Source: Cercozoa sp. M6MM (Eukaryota; Endomyxa: Ascetosporea). From it: a stretch of 23,967 nucleotides of DNA. Positions 1-9,421 of this stretch are shown here, one piece after another (the stretch's first letter is position 1; the number at the start of each line of letters is the position of its first letter). The notes beneath the pieces are model-generated. The model worked only from the letters and a program-made list of their open reading frames with translations. It searched no databases and was not told the origin of the DNA. The position numbers and the translations under genes were made by a program. The stretch is taken from the NCBI GenBank assembly GCA_040357565.1, contig JBDODJ010000164.1. One strand, written 5' to 3'.

Positions 1-231
1 CACGAAGATCTGTCAATAACGCAGGCAAGAGATCGGACGTGACGTCGAAGAACTACCAAACACACCACGGAATGAAACAGCAAAACACAGAGAAACGCGA
101 AACACAGAAAAAAACGCACGTGTGTACGGGTACCCAAGGCGGTGTTCGTACACACGCGAGCCCTGCACCTGCCTCAAGCAACAGCGACTGTCGGGCTTAC
201 TTACGTGCTCGTCGCCGATGATCGCGGGGTG
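1..231 (-). other. Possible exons of an unidentified minus-strand gene running off the left edge
   Basis: On the minus strand a short open stretch (about 231-205, reading HPAIIGDEH) ends at a consensus donor, GTAAGTAAG. A pyrimidine-rich stretch and an acceptor at about 53 lead to a second open stretch from 52 to the edge that reads FFDVTSDLLPALLTDLR. The phases agree (0/0). No start codon is visible upstream and stop codons lie just 5' of the first piece, so it would have to be an internal exon. I do not recognise the product. It may be chance. Confidence 0.2.
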
Positions 232-234
232 CAC

Positions 235-649
235 TCACTACTTGACACCCAAAAGTTGTCGCCAGTTTCCCAGAAACCAAATTTGTTTTAGCTAGTTTTC
301 GATCTAATGAGTGTGTGCAGGACGATCAACGCTACTATTTAAGTGTTTTGGGTGGACAGATCCCCGAATAGCGCAACTCAGCGAAACAGGTTTGTGCCGC
401 AGATGAGGTGTTCCTGGGTTTTTGGCAGTGCGTCGTCGCCAGCTGCAATGTGACTCGTTGTACAGTAATAATATACCAGTGATACTGTATGCTTTGAGAT
501 GCTGTTGCTGGAATCGGCGCTCCAAGTCACTTTTTTTTTAAATAAATATTTTAATCAAGCGGCTGGGCGATCTTCAGAAACTCGGATCTTTCAAAATCAC
601 GCAGAGCAAACAGTCCGTGGGTGTCGCATTAAAGTGCTAGCGGAAGGAC
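235..649. other. Non-coding stretch upstream of the helicase gene
   Basis: This stretch has no open frame with coding character; the short frames present read as low-quality peptides on both strands. It has an A/T-rich patch (about 528-555) and presumably holds the helicase promoter and 5' UTR. I see no TATA box or other element I could defend. Confidence 0.4.
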
Positions 650-2394
650 ATGAGTTTTCTCAAGCTTTTGTCTCGCGGAGCGACTTTTGATCGCAAGCGC
701 TTCGGCAGAGAGATGGCGATGTTCTCTGACGCCGAAAAGCTGCGGCAGAACAAACGACGACGCAAAGGAGTCCTTGAAGACGACGCTGAAGGTCAGTCAT
801 TGCAAAAGACTTCAAAAAAGCGACGAGAGAAGGTCAAGGTAGAGGAGAAGCCGGAAACAGAGAGCGATGCCGCCGTGTCTGATGAAGAAAGCAGCGAAAG
901 TGAGTCGGGCGAGGAGCAAAGTGAAGTCCGCTTGTTCTCGAGCGGCGAGACGCTTCGTGATGTCGCCGACGTTTCCAAGCAGCGCAGGAAAAAGAAGCAG
1001 AAACACCGTCTCGAGACTGCCGTCGTACGCGAGTTCGATGCTTCGCAGGCGCTGCGACGCCGCCACGCCATTCATGTCGATGATAAGGTGTATTCAAACA
1101 AACTTTAGGATTGGATGGTACATGTGTTTTTGTAGCGAGCGGCGCCAAAGCCAATGCAATCGTTCGACGAGATGCTTGAGATGCTCAAAGATGCTTGTGA
1201 TGAAGAGCGACAGGTAGCATTGTGTGCGCTTTTCCATTGCTCGTATAACATTTCTTGACAACAGGCCTGGCGCACGATCGTACGTAACCTGCGCGAGATG
1301 GGCGTCGAAACGCCGAGTGCCGTACAGATGCAGGCCGTGCCGAGTGCTGTGGTGGCGCAAGACGAGGTGCTCGTGTGTGCCCCGACGGGCAGTGGCAAAA
1401 CGCTCGCTTTCTTGCTGCCGATTATGCTGCGTCTGCGAAAGCCTTGTGACGACGGCATCCGAGCCATTGTTGTGGCACCGACGGCCGAGCTCGCCGCGCA
1501 GATCGACGTGCAGCTGCAGCGACTGCTGCGCGACGTGCCACGCCAGTTCCGCCTGCGTCACCTGCTCCTGCAGGCCGGAAACGCGGACCGGTACATTTAC
1601 TCTGCATCCTCGTATTTCCTACTATGTATCTTACCATTTACATTGTGATGTTTCCAGGAACACATTGATGACGGCGAAGCGTGACCTGCTAGTGACGACG
1701 CCACTGCGGCTGGCGCGTCTGTTGCGACCTGACCTGCACGGCAAGCAGTCAAAGTCAAAAAAGAACGACAACGAGCCGGTCGATGCGGCTGCACAAATTG
1801 CGACGGAGGGGCCACAGCTGCCGTCTCTGACGGCCGAGAAGGATAAGATGACCTACAAACAGCGCAAGCAGCTGCGCATTGCCCAGCGAAAGCAAAAGAA
1901 ACTCGAAAAGCTCTCGCAAGCGCCTCTTGTGCTTCCTTCTGTCGAGGTAGTTTTTCTGTGTCTTCAATCAGTGCTTGTACATACGTTTGTGTCTGTAGAT
2001 GGTGGTGCTAGACGAAGCTGATCAACTGCTCGACTTGGGCATGTTGCAACAGGTGCTGCTGCATGTTCCGTTCCCTATTTCGGTTGTATGTGCCTCTATG
2101 CTTGGTAGGTCGACACGATTTTTGCCGCTTGCACTAGCAAGCAAGTACAGCGGATGCTCTTTTCGGCCACGTTGTACAACAGCGTTGAAGACCTCGCTAA
2201 GACACTGCTGCGACAGGTAGCGACGCACATCCTATGTCTATCGACTATGTACATGTGTGTTTAATGGTACAGCCCGCGCGTATCGTTGTGGGTGATGCAC
2301 GCGGGCAGGCTTGCGCCAACGTGCAGCAGCACCTGCACTACTGCGGCCGAGAGGCGCAAAAGACTTCCGAGCTCATTGGTGTGTCGCTGCTTGG

Positions 2395-2442
<48 letters not shown>

Positions 2443-3201
2443 TGTGGGTGTGTGGGTGTGTGTACAAGTATCCTGTGTGCCTGGCAGGCATGTTGCGTGA
2501 GAGTGGCAAGTTTAAGCCGCCGGCCATCGTGTTCGTGCAGCAGAAGCGACGCGCGCGACGTCTGTTCCGCGAGCTTCAGCCGACGGGTCTCCGTGTCGAC
2601 TTCATCAGCGGCGAGCGCACTCCTGAGGAGGTGCCGGCCTCTGTCCGTTGTCTGATTTGTGCTTCAGTTGTGATTTGTGTCATCAGAGAGAGGAGGCACT
2701 ACTCAAGTTCCGCGAGGGTGAAACCTGGTTGCTTGTGGCCACGTCGCTAATGGCTCGTGGCATGGACTTCAAACACGTCAATCAGGTACCTACTGTTCGA
2801 TGTTCAGTCAGATTGCCCCACAGTATCTTTGTCCTCAGGTGTTCAACCTCGACATGCCGCCTAGCACGGCTGATTACGTTCATCGAGTCGGTCGAGCCGG
2901 ACGTGCTGGTCGCGAAGGCGAGGTATTTTGTCATATACGAACTATTGCCTTGTCCTATGCTAGATATTCGGTGATGCAGGCCATCACGTTCTTCACGGAC
3001 GCCGACCGTCAGGCCGGTGTCGTGCGACCCGTCGTAAACCTCATGCGACGTTGCGGCCAGGGTGCACATGTGCCTGCATGGATGCAGCACGCAGACCAGG
3101 TACAGCTGCCCGGACTCAGCAAACGCCAGAAGAAACAGCTGAAACGCACTGGAAAAGTTGCACGCAAGAAGCGCACCAAGGGTGGCGCTTCCAAGAAATA
3201 G
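650..3201 (+). CDS. DDX52: DEAD-box RNA helicase, DDX52/Rok1 family
   Basis: ATP-dependent RNA helicase; Rok1/DDX52 acts in the nucleolus in early small-subunit rRNA processing. Exons: 650-1087, 1136-1213, 1265-1590, 1658-1946, 1999-2052, 2109-2216, 2273-2378, 2488-2630, 2687-2785, 2839-2922, 2980-3201, with all phases matching (about 648 aa). The N-terminus [13 protein letters not shown] is typical of Rok1/DDX52 and is followed by an acidic, Lys-rich region. Visible motifs are Q ([11 protein letters not shown]), I (APTGSGKT), Ia (PTAELA; Ala where Arg or Lys is usual), Ib-like (TTPLRL), II (LDEADQLLD), III (FSAT), IV (IVFVQQ), V (ARGMDF) and VI ([10 protein letters not shown]). A Lys-rich insert of about 75 residues lies between Ib and DEAD. 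The C-terminus is basic. The intron after exon 7 carries a long TG tract. Only the exact choice between some neighbouring splice sites is unsure. Confidence 0.93.
2398..2462. repeat. TG microsatellite in helicase intron 7
   Basis: A TG dinucleotide run grades into TGTGGG units. It lies wholly inside the intron 2379-2487, between the donor and the acceptor CTGGCAG. Confidence 0.95.
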
Positions 3202-3347
3202 TTAAACGAGTTGTATCTCAGGTCAGCGCTTTTCAGTACATTTTATGGGTTTCGAGCAGCCCATGGGTTTTGGGAGCGGCGAGCACGGAATTTCGTTTCA
3301 AAACAACCAGAGATGATAATCCTGATCCGGACGATGATCAGTATTCT

Positions 3348-3377
3348 GTACTGTACTGTCTGTATACAGTACAGTAC
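3348..3377. repeat. Perfect 12-bp inverted repeat (hairpin) between helicase and kinase genes
   Basis: The left arm GTACTGTACTGT (3348-3359) and the right arm ACAGTACAGTAC (3366-3377) are exact reverse complements around a 6-nt loop. It lies about 147 nt after the helicase stop and 80 nt before the kinase start. It could be a 3'-UTR or processing hairpin, or a regulatory palindrome; the sequence does not decide. Confidence 0.85.
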
Positions 3378-3457
3378 CAGGTCCCGTCCCGGCTCAGCTG
3401 TAGACATCTGACACATGTCACGTTCACATAGAGATAACCAGTCCGATCGTGTGTGCC

Positions 3458-4871
3458 ATGAGCATCGTACGCAGTTGCGAGGTTAATTTCGTCTGGCGCG
3501 TTGCAGCGTGTACGAAACAATTTGACGTTTGTGTGTTCTTGTAGCTCGATGTCGACGCGCTCCTGGATGCCTTCCAGGTAGTATTACTGTATGTCTATTG
3601 ATTGGTTCTGTTGCGTATACGCGAATGTTTGCGCAGGAGCGCTTTAAGCTGGATGACGACATGCTCGACGAGCTGGAGGAGGAACTTGAGGAAATTGTTG
3701 ATTTTGGTATATTCCTTGTGTACTTACACGTGCGTATTGAAGTGTGCTGCGGCTTTAGATTGAGGACACGTCAATGTTTGTATGTTGTGCATTTGTACGT
3801 TGTTTTACAGGCGGCAGTGTCGAACGGCGCTGGGAAGAGGTTGCGCAACTCGAAAGGCAGTACGAGGTACGGTGGACACACACACACACACGCGCGCGCG
3901 CGCGCGCGCACACAAACACCGTCTGTATTCGGTGTTTTGTGTGCCTTTGCCAGAAAATGGACTACCACCGCACAGGTCGCATTGGCAGCGGTGCTTTCGG
4001 CGAAGTGTTTCGCGGAGTGCACCGCAGCACTGGCGAGGTGTGTTCGTTTGTCGCGTGTGAGGAGGAAATGTGTTCCCGATGAGTGTACAAGCACGAGTTG
4101 TGCAGGTGGTGGCCATCAAGGTGATCGATTTGGAGAACAGCAAGGAGGAGCTCGGCGCCATCACGCGCGAGATCCAAGCACTGTCGCAGGTACCATATAC
4201 ATATGGTAGATACAGCGAATTATTCGGTCGGGACCGATGTGTTCTTAGGGCCAGCTGTGCCCGCAACTAGTGAACTACCGTGGTAGCGAAATGGTTGGCA
4301 CCAAGCTCTGGATCATCATGGGTACCCTGTTCCCACCTGTACGTGTATGCACGCGGCATGGTATATATGAATAGAGTACGTGGACGGTGGCTCATTGCAT
4401 GACCTGATGCGACGTTTTCGAACGCTGCGCGAAGAGGAAATCGCCGTCGTTGTCAGGGGTACTGCCACTTCATTTTGTCTTGCATGCCGTTGGTCTCATC
4501 CACGCTCTCCCAATAGAGATCCTGCTGGGACTGCGCTACTTACTGCGTGAGGGCCGCATTCACCGCGACATCAAGGCGGCCAATGTTCTCTTGGGTACGC
4601 AGATCATCTTTTCATAAACTAATTCTTAGAACTTTTCATCCCCTGGTAGGAGCTGACGGCAGCACTGTGAAACTTGCCGATTTTGGCGCGTCGGGACAGC
4701 TTACTGACACGATGACCAAGTGCGACACTTTCGTTGGCTCGCCGTACTGGATGGTGAGTGAGTGTTCTTAGTCCAGCGGACCTGCATGTCGGATTTGCGT
4801 GCTTCTCAGGCCCCGGAAGTGATGGAACAGAATAAATACGACAGCAAGGCCGATGTTTGGTCACTGGTACC

Positions 4872-4921
<50 letters not shown>

Positions 4922-5342
4922 CCGCCGCGCCTGCATGCAATGCACCGCGCCGATGGCAGTATCACCGAGGATCCTGCCGAGCACACGTTCAACGACAACA
5001 GGTGACTTGTGCTTGTCTAGTCCGCCTATGTACATGCACGTGCTTTTCTGCCCAGGCCTTTCTCTGACACGTTTCGCGACTTTGTGGCCTCGTGTCTCAC
5101 TCGTCAGGTGCGTTTCTCCTGGCTATTCTGTGTGTCTGTGTCTGTGTCTGTGTGGGTGGGTGGGTGGGTGTGTGTGTGCGCGCGTGTGTGTCACTTTGAT
5201 CGCTGAGTTGCGTGTCGGCATGTAGCCAGAAGATCGTCCGAGCATTGACGAACTGCTCGAACACCCGTTCGTTCGCGGTGCCGGTGAGCTCGCCTCAGTC
5301 ATGACGCAGTTCTCGGCCAAGATACGCGAGTTGCAAGCATGA
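3458..5342 (+). CDS. STE20/GCK-family protein kinase, one exon missing in place
   Basis: Ser/Thr kinase of the germinal-centre-kinase group (closest by eye to MST/GCK-II and -III). Exons: 3458-3481, 3545-3577, 3637-3706, 3811-3866, 3954-4037, 4106-4189, 4255-4321 (or from 4249), 4375-4458, 4517-4594, 4650-4753, 4810-4866, 4922-5001, 5056-5107, 5226-5342. After an acidic leader of about 60 residues come GRIGSGAFGEVF (P-loop), VVAIKVID (Lys), IHRDIKAAN (catalytic loop), ADFGASGQLTDTMTK (DFG), TFVGSPYWMAPEV (activation segment, STE20 signature) and YDSKADVWSL. The text then jumps to PPRLHAM, skipping the usual GIT-x-E-x-A segment. The missing 30 residues occur at 13203-13114 on the other strand. 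As written the product is about 329 aa and lacks helices F and G, so it should be inactive; with the exon it is 359 aa. The first two exons, and so the start codon, are the least certain. Confidence 0.85.
3877..3912. repeat. CA/CG repeat in kinase intron
   Basis: A CA run passes into a CG run and back to CA, inside the intron between the acidic leader and the P-loop exon (3867-3953). Confidence 0.9.
4867..4921 (+). repeat. TG-tract intron where a kinase exon is missing
   Basis: The intron is only GTACC, about 48 nt of uninterrupted TG, and a terminal TAG. The flanking exons end and begin in phase 0, so splicing across it is silent for the frame even though a 30-residue piece of the kinase fold is absent. 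It looks like two TG introns collapsed into one. Confidence 0.8.
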
Positions 5343-5446
5343 TGCTCGGGCCCGGTGATGTCCTCTCACGATCGTACCAAGTTTAATTCATCTGATGATC
5401 GGATAGTCCGCCGAAGTTGTGTGACTGCCGTCCATTCCGTCTTCAG

Positions 5447-5619
5447 TTGGCATGCTAATAAAGTATTACCGCAGTCCAAACAAGACAGTGCCCTTTCTGC
5501 CGCCAGAACACATCGAGACTGTCACAGCACGGTTGCTTCGCAGCGAAGCTCCCGAGTTCGGTGACCTGCTGGCCGAGCTTCGCGTCGAGGTCGCGCCCAT
5601 ACGATACTTGGCTGTTTAG
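5447..5619 (+). CDS. Candidate alternative last exon of the kinase (SARAH-like helix?)
   Basis: An open stretch with good codon use reads, in part, FLPPEHIETVTARLLRSE and LLAELRVEVAPIRYLAV, then stops. A pyrimidine-rich acceptor (CCGTCTTCAG) precedes it. The last kinase exon has a strong internal donor at 5284 (G|GTGAGC); its phase (1) fits this exon exactly and replaces the tail ELASVMTQFSAKIRELQA. The predicted amphipathic helix loosely resembles the C-terminal SARAH dimerisation helix of MST kinases; that match is weak and by eye. The alternative is a separate 55-aa ORF starting at 5452. Confidence 0.5.
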
Positions 5620-5750
5620 TTTCCCTACCTTGCCTTGTTCTGTAAAGGGGGTAGGGTAAAAGGCACAGTGTAAACTGTAAACGTTTAGGATCAATACGCT
5701 TTTAGTTGCGCTACAGGTAGACCTTATGTAACAGACAGAAGCCGATGGGT

Positions 5751-6284
5751 TTACTCCTGCTGCGTGAGCTCGGTGATGATGTCCGAGTCGCCCTGGTCGA
5801 TGATCGAGAGCGTCGAGATGCGGAAGTACTTACCGCAGGCCGTGCCGAGGTCGATGTTGTTGCCCGAGTAGTAGTGGACAGCAACCTTGGCGAGCATAGC
5901 GTAGTACTCGATCTCCGACTTGCGAAGGGCCGGGCAGTTGTTCGACAGAATGACGACCTTGGCCTTGCCGTTGCGGATGGCCTTCAGCGTCTGCTTGTAG
6001 CCGAGGAGGACCTCACCCGACTTCATGACGAGGGCCAGGCGCGAGTTGATCGTCTCGGCCGACTTGCGCTACGCGGAAACGCCAACAATGAGTAAACAGT
6101 CTGGGTAAGCCCAAAACAACGGCATGATTCCGCTAGCGCGTATGCCTGGCTGAAACGTGCTGTTCGCACGCACGCACAGCACAGTACAACACGGCACACG
6201 CACGGATGCGCGCCGAAAACCACAGCGGGTCAGCCAAAATTAGCAGTAGGGATAGAGGTGACTTACTTGCTTCTTAGAAACCAT
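5751..6284 (-). CDS. RPL30: Ribosomal protein eL30 (60S)
   Basis: Component of the large ribosomal subunit. Two exons: 6284-6267 (MVSKKQ) and 6068-5751, joined in phase 0 across a 198-nt intron with a consensus GTAAGT donor; total 111 aa, the usual family length. Diagnostic segments are [38 protein letters not shown] and [21 protein letters not shown] first intron just after the start codon is common in ribosomal-protein genes; this one is long for the window, but I found no convincing C/D snoRNA boxes in it. It converges on the kinase gene and is divergent from the RA-PH-RGS gene, with 224 nt between the two start codons. Confidence 0.97.
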
Positions 6285-6508
6285 CGTAGGGCGTTCTCCA
6301 CAAGCACAATCACCTGTAACAAAGAGTTGTTGTGTGGGTATGAATTTTTGTATTTTGGGTTGTTCCGGGCGCTCCGATCGCTGTCCGAGCACAACAAAAA
6401 ATAATTGTTGCTCCTTCAACCGTGCCGGTGAAGCGCATTAGCGGGTGCAGTGTTGGTAGTGTTTTAAATATTAGGCGATCGAACGATCAGCTCTAGCGAC
6501 ACGCTGTG
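6285..6508. promoter_or_regulatory. Shared spacer between divergent eL30 and RA-PH-RGS genes
   Basis: These 224 nt separate two outward-facing start codons, so promoters for both must lie here or in 5' UTRs. On the eL30 side a possible 5'-UTR intron acceptor (TTTGTTACAG) ends about 30 nt upstream of its ATG. I see no recognisable core element. Confidence 0.4.
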
Positions 6509-7466
6509 ATGGCGAGCATCCTCCGGGTGTATTTTGAAGATGACTCCTGGACCTCCCTCCGCGTACCTCATCGGTACAGTGTGCCCTTCCCTGCCTTGAG
6601 TTATGCAAAAATGTTTGTGTTCATACGGTTTCCTTAAATTTAGACAAGTGACAGCAGGATATGTCGTTGACCACTTAGGTAGGATCCGGCATTGCGTTCG
6701 GGTATGGGGTAGGGGTAGGTATGTTGTTTGTTTATGCAGGTGCACGACGTGGTAGCAGTCGTGTTGGCCTCTTGTCTAGGTCAATGTCGCAGCCTGGAAC
6801 CATTGGCAGCAGCGGCAACAGCGACAGTGCTCTCGTCGATGTCGGTTCGTCTCCCCTCTGCCTTCCTGTCCCTCCTGTATATTGATGTATGTGTGCTTCC
6901 GGCACAGAGGAAGGAGACATCACAGGCGCCTTGTTTCTCGTGTCGCGCGACAGCGAGACGCAGTTCGCGGAGCGACAACTCGAGCGGCACGAACTGCCTG
7001 CTGAAGGTGCGATACCCTTTGCCAACTTTACCCCCCCCCCCCCCTTCTTGTTTACTCCTGTACCCTCTGCTCCTTCGCCCTTTACTCCCTCCCGTTCACT
7101 CAGTGATGCGAGTGGTGTCGCTGGCTAATCCGGAGCTGCGAAATCTGCGACTCGAGTTCCGTGCCAGCGAGGAGCACGAGGTGCTTCCTTTACCCTCCCA
7201 CCTCCTTTATCCTCGTGGGGGGGCCCCCCCCGAGCAGATCCCTGACTTCACGGGAGCCGACAGCGACGACGGAGCACACGACGACTTTGTTCACGTCAGT
7301 GTCGACGATGATCCCGCCGACACCGTTAACAACACCGATCACAGCGGCGACGGTGCCGCCGATCGACAGCACTCGCGTCTCCGCGAGTCGCTCGATGTGG
7401 CCGAGTCGGCGCCACCCTCGCTGCCTGATGCGCGTGCTGGTGCCTTTCTGCTTTACCCCCCCCCCC

Positions 7467-7515
<49 letters not shown>

Positions 7516-9110
7516 ACTTGAATGTTGCCACACAGAGCGAACGCAAGCGAAGAAAAAGAAACGAAAGGTGCGCAAACGACGTGCCGACTTGGACTCGCTG
7601 TACTCTTAACGTTATAGTCCGATAACCCCTGATATCTTTTCTTGTTGACGAGCAGTCCATCGGCTCAGCGTGCCGTCTTGGTGGACCCTTTGGTGGAGCG
7701 ATGTGGATACCTGCACAAACTGGGCAGTCGGCACAAGGTGAGCTCGCTTTTGACTAGTCCAATCCCCCTTACCCCCGCGCACGCACACAGGCCTGGCGCG
7801 AACGCTGGTTCATTTTGACGGCAGATCGACTATACTACTTCAAGAGTCACGAGCACGCCGCCTGGCCCTCAGCCTCGTCGTCCTCGCGGTTGCGCCGACG
7901 GCGGCGGAAGACGGTTTTTGCATTGCCTCGTTCGGTCTGCTTGTTCATGCGTATGTGTCTCATGTTCTGTAGACCGAATCGGAGTCGACGCAGCGGCGTG
8001 GCTTTGACGCGTCGAAAGCACTTGGCATAGTGCCGCTGGAGGACGGCTTTGTGCGTGCGAGCGACGTGTACACCTACGCGCGTCTTGGCATTCGTAGTGG
8101 TGGGTTTGTTCTTGTCTGTGGGGTCTGGGATAGCAAAGGAAGGGGGTAATCTGGTATGTACAGGCGGACGCAATGCCTTCTTGTTCGAGCTGCGTCTGCC
8201 GACACGCGTGTACTACCTGCGCACACGGTGCGTACAGGACATGCGCCATTGGATCGCGCTGCTGTCGAGGCCGTGCGTGGAGAACTCGCGCTTGGTACGA
8301 GTCTAATCACTAAGGTCGGGGATGGGCTGATTGGTGTGTGTGTGTGTGTGTGTGTCTGTGTGTGTCTGTGTGTCTGTGTGTGTAGGATTCGTTGGCATGT
8401 GAGGCGTCGCTTTCGGCCTGTGAGGAGACTGACCAGGTGTCTGTGTGTCTTTGTATACGGGTTTGTATCTGTATTTACGGGGGTCTGGGCGAATTAGGAT
8501 CTGCAACGTGTGGAGAAACTCTCCTCACTGAGCGGTGTTTTGTGCGACGTGTCGGCACTGCGGCACTTGCTGCTCTTCCTGCGACGGCAGCATCGGCATG
8601 ATGGTGCACTCTTGTCGTCCTCTGTTAGCCCCTTTCGCACACACAACTTACCCCCCCCCCCCCCCGAGTAGAGTTGCTGTTCGTGCTGCGTGCCACTCGG
8701 TACCGCGATCGGTGTTTATCTTCGGTACTTCAGCTTACCTCCTCCCCCACCCCGTGCTCATTACCTTCAACGTGTGACAGCTTGATGTGGAGGACGACAT
8801 GTGCGTACCTGAGCGGGGAACGCGACAGCATGCGGCGTGGCTGAAAGAGGTACTTTTAACCCCCCCCCCCCCGTGTACTCACGTATATATGCGNNNNNNN
8901 NNNNNNNNNNNNNNNNNNNNNNNNNNNNNNNNNNNNNNNNNNNNNNNNNNNNNNNNNNNNNNNNNNNNNNNNNNNNNNNNNNNNNNNNNNNNNCACGTAT
9001 ATATGCGCCCTCTGTAGGCTAGTGACATCTACCACTTGCACCTTGCACCGGTACGCTCTATACGTGTCTGGAGGGACAAGAACGTGTGTGTGTGTGTGTG
9101 TATATATGTG

Positions 9111-9152
<42 letters not shown>

Positions 9153-9320
9153 GGTGCAGGATGCCAAGGAGGAGATAGCCGTGGCGCGCCAGGTGAGACG
9201 TGTCGTGTCAACGGCGCTGCAGGAGGGCCGCGTGTGCGCCGCCTTGTTCGACCACTGCGTGGCACTCAAACTTGAATTCTTTCGACTCTCTGTCATGCAG
9301 GAGTTCGTTCAGGTATTGCG

Positions 9321-9365
<45 letters not shown>

Positions 9366-9375
9366 NNNNNNNNNN

Positions 9376-9421
<46 letters not shown>

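Noticed and set aside
205-231. Similarity of AIIGDEH to the start of V-ATPase subunit F
   Set aside because: Only about five residues match, no start codon is in frame, and the following exon candidate does not continue the family sequence.
2398-2462. CRISPR-like or tandem-array interpretation of the regular repeats
   Set aside because: These are dinucleotide microsatellites without spacers, in introns of a eukaryotic genome.
6069-6266. Possible snoRNA in the eL30 intron
   Set aside because: Ribosomal-protein introns often host snoRNAs, but no C box (RTGATGA) with a paired D box, nor an H/ACA pattern, is visible.
9029-9296. ORFs with long His-Thr or Cys-Val runs (also near 2261-2750, 4619-5067, 7190-7660, 13000-13540, 17210-17600)
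   Set aside because: These are translations of TG/CA microsatellites within introns, not proteins.
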